A DNA stretch of 38,124 nucleotides, from contig JAUXOC010000069.1 in NCBI GenBank assembly GCA_030682495.1, positions 1-38,124 on the forward strand, in the 5' to 3' direction. This document shows, one piece after another, positions 20,772 through 29,600 of the stretch. Position 1 is the stretch's first letter. Each line of letters opens with the position of its first letter. The notes under the pieces are model-generated. The model did not search any database. It worked only from the letters and a program-made list of their open reading frames with translations, and was not told where the DNA came from. A program made the position numbers and the translations under genes. The stretch comes from Alphaproteobacteria bacterium (GTDB lineage: Bacteria; Pseudomonadota; Alphaproteobacteria; Micavibrionales; UBA2020).

Positions 20772-21689
20772 GTGGCTGTTTCATACGCCCAGGTTATTTC
20801 AACAGACATGATTGTTTCGGAGATCGAAACAATCCTCGACTGGCGTAACGAAGTCATCCGCCAATCTTTCTTTCCGGGATCTCAACCGCGGCCCGCGGAA
20901 GCAAGCGCACCTTCGGCGATGCTGATCTGGTGCCGCCGCGAAGCCGACCGCGGTACGGTTGACCGTGCGGTCGTTGAACGTCTGGTGCACGCACATGAAG
21001 AAATGTGCAAGGCCGCGCGCCTGATGCTGGACCATTGTGCAGGTGGTGCGACGCCAACGCTGGCGCTGTATGACGGGCTTGAGCACCAATGCGACAGCTT
21101 CATCAACCATATTCGCCGATTGCAGCAAGATCTTGCCGATTCATCGACCGCTGTCGATCCGGTCACCGGCCTGCGCACCGTGGCGGGGATGCGCAACGAC
21201 ATCAAGCGCGAACAAGACCGTTTCGACCGCAAGGGCACATCGTTCAGCATCGCGAATATCGAGATCGATGGCCTTGAAGACTTGCAAAAAAAACACGACC
21301 GCCGCGGCATGGATCTGGTCTATGCCTCTGTCGCGCAGGTGATTGCACGTACCGTGCGGTCTTTTGACGATGCCTATTACCTTGGCAAAGGCGAATATAT
21401 TCTGGTGCTGAAGCACGTCGAATTCATGGATGCCTGTTCGGTCATGGATCGCCTGCGCGCCGAGATTGAAACCAACCCGATTTTTATGCAGTCGGGCGAG
21501 AAGCTGAAAGTCACCGCCTCCTTCGGCATTGCCGAGGCGATCCAGCGTGAAAAACCCGATGTCTGCGTCGGTTACGCCAAAACGGCGCTGGAAGAATCCA
21601 AACGCGCAGGCGGCAACCGCATTTCCGAATATCGCGAAATGTCAGCACTGGCGCAATTCGCGCGCGAACGCACCAAAGACGACGTTTGA
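20772..21689 (+). CDS. Degenerate GGDEF-domain protein
   Basis: A 305-aa soluble protein. The C-terminal half (about 126-288) has the GGDEF fold: DPVTGLRTVAGM opens it, IANIEIDGLEDLQKKHDRRGMDLVYASVAQVI is the I/D region, and KVTASFGIAEA and ALEESKRAGGNRI close it. The active-site signature reads GKGEY (205-209) instead of GGDEF, so the metal- and GTP-binding residues are changed and cyclase activity is doubtful. It may bind GTP or c-di-GMP, or act through partners. The N-terminal half (12-122) is helical with many His/Cys residues (HAHEEMC, DHC, EHQCDSFINH), which could bind metal. GTG 20772 is chosen because AGAGGG lies 5 nt upstream; a GTG at 20751 is in frame but lacks a site. Confidence 0.8.
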   Translation: MAVSYAQVISTDMIVSEIETILDWRNEVIRQSFFPGSQPRPAEASAPSAMLIWCRREADRGTVDRAVVERLVHAHEEMCKAARLMLDHCAGGATPTLALYDGLEHQCDSFINHIRRLQQDLADSSTAVDPVTGLRTVAGMRNDIKREQDRFDRKGTSFSIANIEIDGLEDLQKKHDRRGMDLVYASVAQVIARTVRSFDDAYYLGKGEYILVLKHVEFMDACSVMDRLRAEIETNPIFMQSGEKLKVTASFGIAEAIQREKPDVCVGYAKTALEESKRAGGNRISEYREMSALAQFARERTKDDV

Positions 21690-21718
21690 TTTTTATCCCA
21701 GCCTTTCGCACAAAACAA

Positions 21719-21749
21719 AACCGCCCACGATTGAAGCCGTTGGGCGGTT
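21719..21749 (-). terminator. Terminator for the 64-aa gene (possibly bidirectional)
   Basis: Stem AACCGCCCA (21719-21727) with TGGGCGGTT (21741-21749), about 13-nt loop. Read on the minus strand it is followed by a T-rich tract (TTTTGTTTTG), so it best terminates the small gene at 21831-22025. It may also stop the GGDEF-like gene from the other side. Confidence 0.75.
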
Positions 21750-21830
21750 AAGCAGTTATTTTATTGTCTTTTTATTGGTATGACCTTACCGACGTTATCC
21801 GGTGGCCTGTCGAATAGAAAGAGCAGAAGC

Positions 21831-22025
21831 CTAGCGCGGTTTGGGCGCGGGGGCTTTTTTCTCGCATTTGGTGCCGTTGTCGTTCTTGGGCTTTTGGTCA
21901 GCGGCGGTTTGCTGCTTTTGCTCAAGCTCGCGTTGGCGGCGGAATTCAGCCATGCGGTCGAACTCTGCTTTTCTGAAGATCAGTTCGAGACGCTGTTGGA
22001 AGTGGCGGTCGAATGAGTAACTCAT
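21831..22025 (-). CDS. Small charged protein, 64 aa, unknown
   Basis: A short gene with strong expression signals. The ATG at 22025 has AAGGAG 8 nt upstream, a near-consensus promoter lies at 22091-22119, and a terminator lies downstream. The product begins MSYSFDRHFQQRLELIF, continues with an amphipathic helix (RKAEFDRMAEFRRQRELEQKQQ) and ends in a disordered Lys/Pro tail (EKKAPAPKPR). It is soluble, highly charged and has one cysteine. I do not recognise it. Its own promoter with an operator-like palindrome suggests conditional expression of a small regulator or adaptor protein. Confidence 0.7.
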   Translation of the reverse strand: MSYSFDRHFQQRLELIFRKAEFDRMAEFRRQRELEQKQQTAADQKPKNDNGTKCEKKAPAPKPR

Positions 22026-22090
22026 GTATGTCGCTCCTTTTTTCAAGTGAGTGCAGTGTTGAGTGTGTTTTGCGAACCATTCGCAGGCTC

Positions 22091-22119
22091 TTTATATGGT
22101 ACTAATGTACCTCAGTCAA
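22091..22119 (-). promoter_or_regulatory. Promoter with operator-like palindrome
   Basis: On the minus strand TTGACT (22114-22119), a 17-bp spacer and TATAAA (22091-22096). The spacer contains GGTACTAATGTACC (22098-22111), a perfect 5-bp inverted repeat with a 4-bp centre lying between -35 and -10, an ideal place for a repressor. It drives the 64-aa gene; the leader would be about 60 nt. Confidence 0.75.
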
Positions 22120-22280
22120 ATGCATTATGTCAAGAAAATGATCTTTTTTTGCGATTTATTTTTAGTCGGCTGTTTAAGTATCTGCTTTTTCTTGAAAAAT
22201 TGTGTTTTTGGGGCGGGCTTGGAAAGGTTTTGTTAACCAGTTTTTTGTTATTTACGTGCTACCAAAAAGGTAGGTGTTTC

Positions 22281-23849
22281 ATGTATTCCACTGCAGCCCG
22301 GCGTTTTATGACCGTTTCCGAACAAAACAGCAATATTGCGGGATTCGTTTCCGACAGCGACTTCCGGCAGTTCTTCCTGCTCTCGCCGGTGGCGCGCATG
22401 GCGATGTCTGTGGAAACCGATGGCCGTTTTGTTTTTGCCGAGGTGAACGCCGCCGCCGCGCAATATTTTGAAATGAAGCGCGAAGACATGCTGGGGCGCA
22501 CCGCGCGCGAGCTGTTTTCCAGCACCGTTGCCGACCAGATCGAACAGTCATTCCTGTCGTGTCTCAAAGTACGCCGCGCCGTGACCTTCAACGCGCTGCC
22601 GCGCACCGCGGCGGGCATCAAGATGCAGGCCTTTATTTTCAATCCCGTGCTGGATGCCGAAGGGCGCGTGCGTTATATCGACGTCACCGCACGTCCCGAT
22701 GTGCTGGACAGCGCGCAGTTGCAGCGCGAACGCGACGACGCGATCATGCTGCTGACGTCGCTGTTTGACGCCAGCGGTCTTGGCATCCTCGTCACCGACC
22801 ATCACGGCCGTATCGTGCGTGTGAATGATACGTTTTTGGCCGATTACGACTGGTCGCGCGAAGATTTGCTCGGCGAAGACTTCACCCTGCTGATCCCTGA
22901 AAACGACCAGCCGATTTCGCGCAAGCTTTATACGGCTTTTATGGAGCGGGGACGTCATGGCACGCGCGAAGTGCGTATCCTTAAAAAAGACGGCACCGTT
23001 GCCGATGTGCTGGTGACGACGGCGCTGATGGAGCTGACGCAGAAACGCCGTTTCATGGTCTCCACCATCCGCGATGTAACCGAGCGCAAAAATATGATGC
23101 GCAAACTGCGCCGTGCCAAAGAAGACGCCGATGTCGCCAACCGCGCCAAATCGTCTTTCCTTGCCAATATGAGCCACGAACTGCGCACCCCGCTCAATGC
23201 CATTATCGGCTTTTCAGAGATGATTAAAAATCAGACCTTCGGCCCCGTCAACAACCCGAAGTATGAAGAATACGTCGGCGACATCCATTTCAGCGCGCGG
23301 CACCTGCTGGACATTATCAACGACGTGCTGGATATGTCCAAAATCGAGGCGGGCAAAGTCAACCTGATGGAAACCGAGGTCGAGGTCGAAGACGTCATGC
23401 GCTCTGTAGGGCGTATCATGCAGACGCGCGCGCAGGCCGCGCAGGTCAGCCTGCGCACCGATATTCCCCAAGGTTTGCCGCATATGAAGGCTGACCAGCG
23501 GCTGCTGCGCCAGATCCTTATCAACCTTGTCTCGAATGCCGTGAAATTCTCGCCGCCCGGCGCGGATGTGTATATCCGGGCGCGCGTCGGCAACGACAAT
23601 GGCCTTTTGATCGAGGTTTCCGATCAAGGCAGCGGCATCCCCGCCGATAAGCTGCGCTATGTCATGGAGCCTTTCGGTCAGGTCGGCGATCCGCGCAGCT
23701 TCAAGGGGCAGGGCACGGGGCTCGGTCTGCCACTCGCCAAGGCGATGGTCGAACTGCACGATGGCCACATGGATTTGCAATCGCGCGAAGGTTCGGGTAC
23801 CACGGTCACGATGTCCTTTCCGGCCGCGCGGGTTATCCCCCTTAAATGA
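22281..23849 (+). CDS. PAS/PAS sensor histidine kinase (cytoplasmic)
   Basis: A 522-aa histidine kinase. Two PAS-like domains come first (about 30-140 and 152-268; the second has the classical GLGILVTDHHGRIVRVNDTF and FMVSTIRDVTERK). A HisKA dimerisation domain follows with phospho-acceptor H299 in ANMSHELRTPLNAIIGFSEMI. The HATPase domain has an N-box NLVSNAVKFS (N415, N419), G1 DQGSGIP (D448) and G2 GQGTGLGLPLAKAMVE. With start ATG 22281 (AGGTAGGTG upstream) there is no transmembrane segment, so it senses something inside the cell. The frame is open 78 codons further upstream but in sequence of different composition. No response regulator is adjacent, so it is an orphan kinase. It resembles the PleC/DivJ type in its catalytic core. 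Confidence 0.92.
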   Translation: MYSTAARRFMTVSEQNSNIAGFVSDSDFRQFFLLSPVARMAMSVETDGRFVFAEVNAAAAQYFEMKREDMLGRTARELFSSTVADQIEQSFLSCLKVRRAVTFNALPRTAAGIKMQAFIFNPVLDAEGRVRYIDVTARPDVLDSAQLQRERDDAIMLLTSLFDASGLGILVTDHHGRIVRVNDTFLADYDWSREDLLGEDFTLLIPENDQPISRKLYTAFMERGRHGTREVRILKKDGTVADVLVTTALMELTQKRRFMVSTIRDVTERKNMMRKLRRAKEDADVANRAKSSFLANMSHELRTPLNAIIGFSEMIKNQTFGPVNNPKYEEYVGDIHFSARHLLDIINDVLDMSKIEAGKVNLMETEVEVEDVMRSVGRIMQTRAQAAQVSLRTDIPQGLPHMKADQRLLRQILINLVSNAVKFSPPGADVYIRARVGNDNGLLIEVSDQGSGIPADKLRYVMEPFGQVGDPRSFKGQGTGLGLPLAKAMVELHDGHMDLQSREGSGTTVTMSFPAARVIPLK

Positions 23850-23873
23850 CAGGGGAAAATCCGGAAATGGGGT

Positions 23874-24314
23874 ATGGTCAAGCCGGACCGGATCGGTTAT
23901 AAATTAAGCATGTCAATGTTATTGCAAAAATGTACCGAAGCTGGCCTCAAAATCACCGATCAACGCAAGGTGATTTTGAAAGTGCTGGAAGAATCCGAAG
24001 ATCATCCCTCGGTAGAGACGCTCTGCGAACGTGCACGGCAGGTCGACAGCTCTATCAGCATCGCCACGGTATATCGTACACTGGGGCTGCTCAACGAACT
24101 GGGGCTGGTGCTCAAACACGATTTTAAAGACACCTCCGCCCGTTTCGAAGTTGACCACGGCCATCATTATCATCTGGTCGATACCGAGACCGGCAAGGTG
24201 GTCGAGTTTCAGAGCGAGGAACTCGTCGCGCTGATTAACAAAATCGCCGCCGATATCGGCTATAAAATGGTCGACCATACATTTGAAATGTTTGGCCAAA
24301 AGATCAAGAAATAA
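23874..24314 (+). CDS. Fur-family metalloregulator (Mur/Fur-like)
   Basis: A 146-aa winged-helix repressor of the Fur family. DNA-binding domain: GLKITDQRKVILKVL ... SISIATVYRTLGLLNELGLV. Dimer/metal domain: RFEVDHGHHYHLVDTETGKVVEF supplies H95, H97, H98, H100 and E111, and VDHTFEMFG supplies H135. The structural CxxC pairs of E. coli Fur are absent, as in alphaproteobacterial Fur/Mur proteins that respond to manganese or iron. There is no Irr heme motif. The start is uncertain: ATG 23874 gives 146 aa, ATG 23910 gives 134 aa (MSMLLQKCTEAG), which is also close to family length. It starts 24 nt after the histidine kinase and lies 5 nt before DUF1491, so the three may be co-transcribed. Confidence 0.88.
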   Translation: MVKPDRIGYKLSMSMLLQKCTEAGLKITDQRKVILKVLEESEDHPSVETLCERARQVDSSISIATVYRTLGLLNELGLVLKHDFKDTSARFEVDHGHHYHLVDTETGKVVEFQSEELVALINKIAADIGYKMVDHTFEMFGQKIKK

Positions 24315-24319
24315 TTCCC

Positions 24320-24670
24320 ATGACAGCGCCCGCCGAAGACGACCGCCTGCCCACCGGACTTTGGGTGGATGCGCATTTACGCCGCTGTATGACGGCGGCG
24401 ATCCCGGTCTATGTCGTGCACAAGGGCGCCTATGCCAGCGGTACGGTCATGGTGAAAATCGTTATACGCGGGGCGGGCTGTACCTTGCTTAACCAGATGC
24501 GCGATGTGGACGGCAATATGGGCTGGCTGCAGGTTTTTGACGATGCGCCGGTCGAAGAGCGCCGCGCCGATGACTACATCAAACGCACCATCACCCGCGA
24601 TCCCGATGTCTGGGTGATCGAAGTCGAAGATGCCGAGGGCAAAAATCCGTTCGATGGAAAAATTTTCTAA
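24320..24670 (+). CDS. DUF1491 family protein
   Basis: A 116-aa cytoplasmic protein with the DUF1491 pattern: RLPTGLWVDAHLRRC at the start, VYVVHKGAYASGTVMVKI in the middle, and a C-terminal block DDYIKRTITRDPDVWVIEVED. The family is almost restricted to alphaproteobacteria and has no known function. It follows the Fur-family gene by 5 nt and a terminator lies directly after its stop. The Shine-Dalgarno is poor, fitting translational coupling with the gene before. Confidence 0.88.
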   Translation: MTAPAEDDRLPTGLWVDAHLRRCMTAAIPVYVVHKGAYASGTVMVKIVIRGAGCTLLNQMRDVDGNMGWLQVFDDAPVEERRADDYIKRTITRDPDVWVIEVEDAEGKNPFDGKIF

Positions 24671-24672
24671 AC

Positions 24673-24710
24673 AATAAAGAAGCCGGCTACACGCGCCGGC
24701 TTCTTTATTT
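24673..24710. terminator. Bidirectional rho-independent terminator
   Basis: A long perfect stem, AATAAAGAAGCCGGC ending at 24687 with GCCGGCTTCTTTATT starting at 24695, small loop, A-rich and T-rich flanks on both sides. It separates the convergent DUF1491 and Sel1-like genes. Confidence 0.93.
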
Positions 24711-24725
24711 GGTATCGGGTAACGC

Positions 24726-25799
24726 TTACGGTGTGGGGCAGAGTTTGACGCCCGACAAAATCGCTTTGGCGTCAAAGGCGACGCGTTCGGTGATTTTGTC
24801 CGCGCCGCCCCATTGCTGCACAAACATTTCGGCGCGCGGGGTGCCGATATCGCTCATGGCAGAAATAGCGGCAGACGGGTTGGCCGTGACGCCGCCCAGA
24901 CCGTGGTATTGCATGTAAAGCAAATCGACTTTCGCCTGCACGTTGCCGGCTTCGGCGGCTTGCTGGAACAGGCCGGCTGCGACGCTCGGGTCTTTGGGCA
25001 CACCGTCAAAACCGTTGAAGGCGAAGAAGGCAAGGTCTTTGGCGCCTTGCGCGGCAACGCGGGCATTTTCAGATCCTGCACGGGCGATAGCATCCGTCAC
25101 GCGGTCAGAAACCGTATGGCCGTCGATCAGCGTGCTGAAAGATTCCATCGGTGTCGGGCAGGGCGCGGCGATGGGGGCAACGACAGCTTCTTCAGGGGCA
25201 GGCTCCGGCATCGGCTCGGGCGCGGTCACAATTGGCTCCGGCTTGACTTCTACCGGTGCGGGCGTGGCCTCGGGCGACGGGCCAAAGAACTTATCCATCA
25301 GGGCATCGCCAAAACCCATAAACAACGCGCCACCGATCAGGGCGAAGCCGCTGGATTTCAAAAAGGTGTTGCGGTTCTGCTTGGTCCAGAATTTCGGACC
25401 TTCAGCGCCTTTTTTCTTCGCGCTATACGTCTGACCCGCATGGCACATGACAGTCATGGCCGCGCCGACAGCGATGGAAGAGACCAGCAAGGTTGCAACA
25501 GCCGGCGCGGACATCAGCGCCATGGGCACGGCGACGATGGCTTTGGCAGCGGCGGCTGCGGCGGCACCGGCGGCGATGTTAAAGGTAATGCTGAGCGCTT
25601 TTTTGCCCCAGCCATATTTTTTGTTAGGCGCTTCCTCTTCCGCCAGCTGCGTGCGCAGGGCGTCGACACGGTGCGGGTGATGGTTTTTCGCAACCGGCGT
25701 CAGCGCTTCGTTGCTGTTGGCGGGCGGGCGGCTCGGCGCATCGGGCGAGCTTTCGGGCAAAGGTTTGATGTCGTCAGGATTTTTTTCGGGTTCGCTCAT
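24726..25799 (-). CDS. Membrane protein with Sel1-like repeat domain
   Basis: A 357-aa protein, start ATG 25799 with AAGGA 8 nt upstream. The N-terminus is Pro/Glu-rich and cytoplasmic (1-65). An alanine/glycine-rich hydrophobic region (68-118) probably forms two helices, and a third helix lies at 148-168 (GFALIGGALFMGFGDAL). A Pro/Glu-rich linker (174-214) leads to a C-terminal domain (about 240-320) with the Sel1-like repeat pattern GAKDLAFFAFNGFDGVPKDPSVAAGLFQQAAEAGNVQAK. Sel1-like repeats bind proteins and are frequent in wall- and envelope-related functions. The last 30 residues carry one Cys. Partner and topology are unknown; the periplasmic side is probably the C-terminus. Confidence 0.75.
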   Translation of the reverse strand: MSEPEKNPDDIKPLPESSPDAPSRPPANSNEALTPVAKNHHPHRVDALRTQLAEEEAPNKKYGWGKKALSITFNIAAGAAAAAAAKAIVAVPMALMSAPAVATLLVSSIAVGAAMTVMCHAGQTYSAKKKGAEGPKFWTKQNRNTFLKSSGFALIGGALFMGFGDALMDKFFGPSPEATPAPVEVKPEPIVTAPEPMPEPAPEEAVVAPIAAPCPTPMESFSTLIDGHTVSDRVTDAIARAGSENARVAAQGAKDLAFFAFNGFDGVPKDPSVAAGLFQQAAEAGNVQAKVDLLYMQYHGLGGVTANPSAAISAMSDIGTPRAEMFVQQWGGADKITERVAFDAKAILSGVKLCPTP

Positions 25800-25991
25800 G
25801 GCATGGGTCCTTCGGCTGCGGGCGGGCAGGCAAAACCTGTCACGCTCATATGTTTTCATAAAAATATAAAAAGGCGATGGGTCAAAAAACCACAGGGGGC
25901 TTATTCTGTCAAGCCATGAAATCCTGCATTTGCCCCCGCAAAGGCAGCGCCAAGGCCGCCGTGGCTGGCGGGCTTGGATAGGATCCCATAG

Positions 25992-26043
25992 AGCAGGGCG
26001 ACAAATCTAATAAAGCAGGGCGACAAATCTATATATGGTCGCC
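25992..26043. repeat. Short direct repeat and hairpin at the end of the DUF6356 gene
   Basis: The 18-bp unit AGCAGGGCGACAAATCTA occurs twice, at 25992-26009 and 26014-26031, 22 bp apart. The second copy covers the stop codon of the DUF6356 gene. GGCGAC (26019-26024) and GTCGCC (26038-26043) also form a small hairpin. It looks like a local tandem duplication and a weak minus-strand transcript end. The rest of the 229-bp gap up to the Sel1-like gene shows nothing more. Confidence 0.7.
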
Positions 26044-26490
26044 ATAGGGCATCGGCGACTCATCGGCCATTTGCGCGGTTTTGGCGCGCTCGGACAGGAT
26101 TTTATTACATTTTTTCAAATGCTTGCTGCCCGTATAGGTCAGGGCAAAGGGCAAAATACCGTGCAGCAGGATGACAAATCCCGCAAACATCAGCCGCGCC
26201 CCCATGCCAAGGGTAAACAGCAGGTGCTGCCAATAGGTCTCTCCGGCAGCCGCAGGATGCTCCGTAAAGGCTCTGTGCGCCGTTTCCAGCAGGGGCTTCA
26301 GCCGTGCCTTGAGGCGGGCAAGCGAGCTGTCTTCGGCCTGTTCGGCGCGCGGCGCGGCGGCGGGGCCGGTTGCCTCTTCGACAACCTCGGCATCAACCAC
26401 CGGCGGCGCGCGGCGGGCGGCAAGACTGCTGTCTCCGTCTGCACCGTCCGTATGTATGTCCGGCTGGCTCTGCTGGTGCGGCTGTGTCAT
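26029..26490 (-). CDS. DUF6356 family membrane protein
   Basis: A 153-aa protein, start ATG 26490 with an excellent GGAGG site 7-8 nt upstream. The first 60 residues are disordered (Gln, Asp and Ala/Pro-rich). The C-terminal part has the DUF6356 pattern: HRAFTEHPAAAGETYWQHLLFTLGMGARLMFAGFVILLHGILPFALTYTGSKHL, with one or two membrane helices (about 89-119). Family members are small alphaproteobacterial membrane proteins of unknown role. A plausible promoter precedes it at 26536-26564. Confidence 0.78.
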   Translation of the reverse strand: MTQPHQQSQPDIHTDGADGDSSLAARRAPPVVDAEVVEEATGPAAAPRAEQAEDSSLARLKARLKPLLETAHRAFTEHPAAAGETYWQHLLFTLGMGARLMFAGFVILLHGILPFALTYTGSKHLKKCNKILSERAKTAQMADESPMPYGDHI

Positions 26491-26535
26491 GTCGTTTCCT
26501 CCGAGGCAAAATCGTTTCTGAAACCCTGTGTTCGT

Positions 26536-26564
26536 TTTTAAACGGTTATGCATAAAAAATGCAA
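26536..26564 (-). promoter_or_regulatory. Likely promoter for the DUF6356 gene
   Basis: Minus strand: TTGCAT (26559-26564), a 17-bp spacer, TTAAAA (26536-26541). It lies about 45 bp upstream of the ATG in the 200-bp divergent gap shared with the alpha-2-macroglobulin gene. Confidence 0.5.
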
Positions 26565-26690
26565 GAAAAAGGGAAGCGCCAAAACCGTACCGCCCGTTCC
26601 TCTAAATCGAGGGATTGCTCGCATCTTTACAGCTTTTTCACTATGATCTGCGAGACTCACCCACCGATGTTTTTTAGCCGAGGTTTCCAC

Positions 26691-29600
26691 ATGCGGAATT
26701 TTTCTCTTGTTCTGATTGCTGCGTTTTTTGTTTTTGCCGCAGGGGCGGCGCAGGCGCAGGAGAGCGGGGTATCGCAACCTCTCGAAATCACGCGCATCAC
26801 GCCGGAGGGGGCGGATGTGCCTGCCGGACGGCAGATCGTCATCACCTTCAACCGCGCCGTGGTACCGCTCGGGCGGATGGAGCGCAGCGCCGAAGAAATC
26901 CCCGTGAGCATCACACCCGCGCTGGACTGCGAATGGCGCTGGATCAACCCGTCGTCGCTGGCGTGCCAATTGGGCGAGCAAACAGCGATGAAGCAATCGA
27001 CGGCCTATAAACTGACGGTCAATCCCGGCATCACGGCGGAAGATGCCGCTACGATTGCCGCACCTTTTGAGCACAGCTTCATCACCCAGCGCGCCGATGT
27101 GCGCCATAGCTGGTTCCAGACCTGGCGCTCACCCGCAACGCCGGTCATTCGCGTGACGTTCAACCAGCCGGTGACGCTGAAATCCGCTGAGAAAGCCCTT
27201 TCTTTTGAGGCTGGCGGCAAGAACACGAAAATCAAGCTCAGCGTGCCCGAATATGCGCATGATCCGATCGAGAAAAACGGCGTAATCTATCACCGTGTTT
27301 TGATCGCAGAGCCTGCAAAAGAATTGCCGCTGGATACCAGCGTAACGCTGAAGCTTTCGGCAGGGCTGATCTCGTCCGAAGGCGATGCGCCTGCGATTGC
27401 CGCGCGTGATGTAACCGTCTTTGATACCTTTCCGGCTTTCTCTTTTGTGGGGCTGCGCTGCAGCGACAATAGCGATGCCGAAATCAATATCGCCCCCGGT
27501 CAAAAAAGCGATGCGAAATGTAACCCGATGGCGCCCGTGGCACTGCGTTTTTCCGTGCCGGTCATGCGCGGTCAGGTCAAACAGCACGTGACGTTTAACC
27601 CTGCATTCGGTGCGGCAGCGGCGGCGGATGACGTCTGGGGCGATCTGTCAGACGAATATTCACGCCTTGGTCGTGCGCATCAAAAAGGCCAGACATACGA
27701 TGTCTTTTTGCCGCAAGGGCTGAAGGCTGTGCAGGTTTATACCGTCAGTCTTGGCGAGATCAAGCGCGGTTTCTGGGCGCGTATCGGCGCATGGTTCCGC
27801 AGCCTGTTTGGCAAAACCGCGCCCGCAACCGCGCTACAAGACGAATTTGGCCGCGCCCTGCCGCAAGGCTTCATGACGGCGTTTGCGACGGATAACCGCC
27901 GCCCGAATTTCGAGCTGATCCACAATACCGCCGTGCTGGAGCGGCAGACCGACAGCGACGTGCCGCTCTATGTCACCAATTTGCAAAAAACCATTTTCAA
28001 TTTCCGCGGTGTGACGTCGGCGGGCATGAAAGACGGACAAAAGCATGAAACCGCGCTGCCCGATGTACGCAATATCCAATACGCCATCCCCTTCGGCGTA
28101 CGCGAAGCTTTGGGCGGCAAAAGCGGTGCGGTTTTCGGCCATCTGTCAACCGAGCCGGACGTACCCAACAAGTCGCCCTATGAGCGCAAACTTTTTGCAC
28201 AGGTCACGCCCTGGCAGGTGCATGTCAAAATCGGACATTTCTCGTCTCTCGTCTGGGTGACGGATATGGCGAGCGGCGCGCCGGTTGAAGGTGCAAAGGT
28301 CACCTTTTACCGTGACGCCCTGTCATCGATGAGCGTGCCGACAAATGACAACACGCTGGCGAACGCCCGCACTGACGCGCGCGGTCTGGCAAGGCTTTCG
28401 GGCACCGAAACCATCGACCCGATGCTGGAGCTGGCGCGCGGCTATGGCGATGATACGCCGCGCGTTTTTGTGCGCGTGGACAAGGGCGAAGATATGGCGC
28501 TACTGCCTGCGGCATGGGAATTTGGCATTGATATCTGGCGCGCGTCGAACGAAAGCATCTATGCCGAAAGCCGCCGTAAATTTGGACATATCCGCGCCTG
28601 GGGCGCAACCGCGCAGGGCATTTACCGCGCGGGCGATACTATCGATTATAAAATCTATGTCCGAAACGAAAATGACCGCACGCTGGAGCCCGCGCCGCGT
28701 ACCGGATACAAACTGGAAATCGTCGATCCGATGGACAATGTGGTATCTACCACCGAAGACGTCAGGCTCAATAATTTTGGCAGCTTCGCGGGGCAGTATA
28801 CCGTGGCCGCAAACGCACCGGTGGGCTGGTATAAATTCCGCCTCAGCGGTGAATTTTCGCCTGAACAGAAAAGTCTCAACGAATATCAACGCGGCCATTA
28901 CACATGGACGCCGATCAATGTGCTGGTCAGCGATTTCACGCCTGCGCCTTTCCGCGCGGCGACATCGCTGAACGGCGATCTTTTTGCGGATGGTCAGGAC
29001 GTGACAGTGCAAAGCACGGCGCGTCTGCACTCCGGCGGACCCTATACGGATGCGAATGCCCGCGTGACCGCGATGCTGGAGCCGCGGGGCTTTACGCCCA
29101 AAAACCCCGCCACGGCCGGTTTTTACTTCGCCGCCAGTGAAGACGAACAGGCGCGACAGCTGTATCAGACAACCGCGCCGCTGAATGCACAGGGCGATCT
29201 TGAATCTGTCTTTAAAATCGAGGCAAACAATGTCGTTTATGGCCGCCTGACGGTGGAAACCGCCGTGCAGGATGACCGCGGCAAATATATCGCTTCTCAG
29301 GCGCAGGCGGATTTTGTCGGGCGTGACCGTTTTGTCGGTGTGCGCGGCACCCAATGGGTCTATAACGCGAAGACGGAAGCAAAGATCGAATACATCGTCG
29401 CCGATCCGCGCGGCGACATCACCGAAGGCGTACCCGTCAAGGTACAGATCGAAAAACAGGTAACTAAATCCGCGAAAGTCAAAGGCGCAGGCAATGCCTA
29501 TCTGACGCAGTATAGCGTCGAGTGGGAAGTCGCCGCCGCCTGCGAAGGTGTTTCGGCCAAGGGGGCAGAAACCTGTGCTTTCACGCCGGACAGTGCCGGA

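Noticed and set aside
20772-21110. CZB (chemoreceptor zinc-binding) domain in the GGDEF-like protein
   Set aside because: His/Cys are plentiful but the CZB signature order is not met, so only a possible metal site is reported.
22047-22280. N-terminal extension of the histidine kinase with a hydrophobic segment
   Set aside because: The stretch is AT-rich, overlaps the divergent promoter of the 64-aa gene, and has no good ribosome site; ATG 22281 has one.
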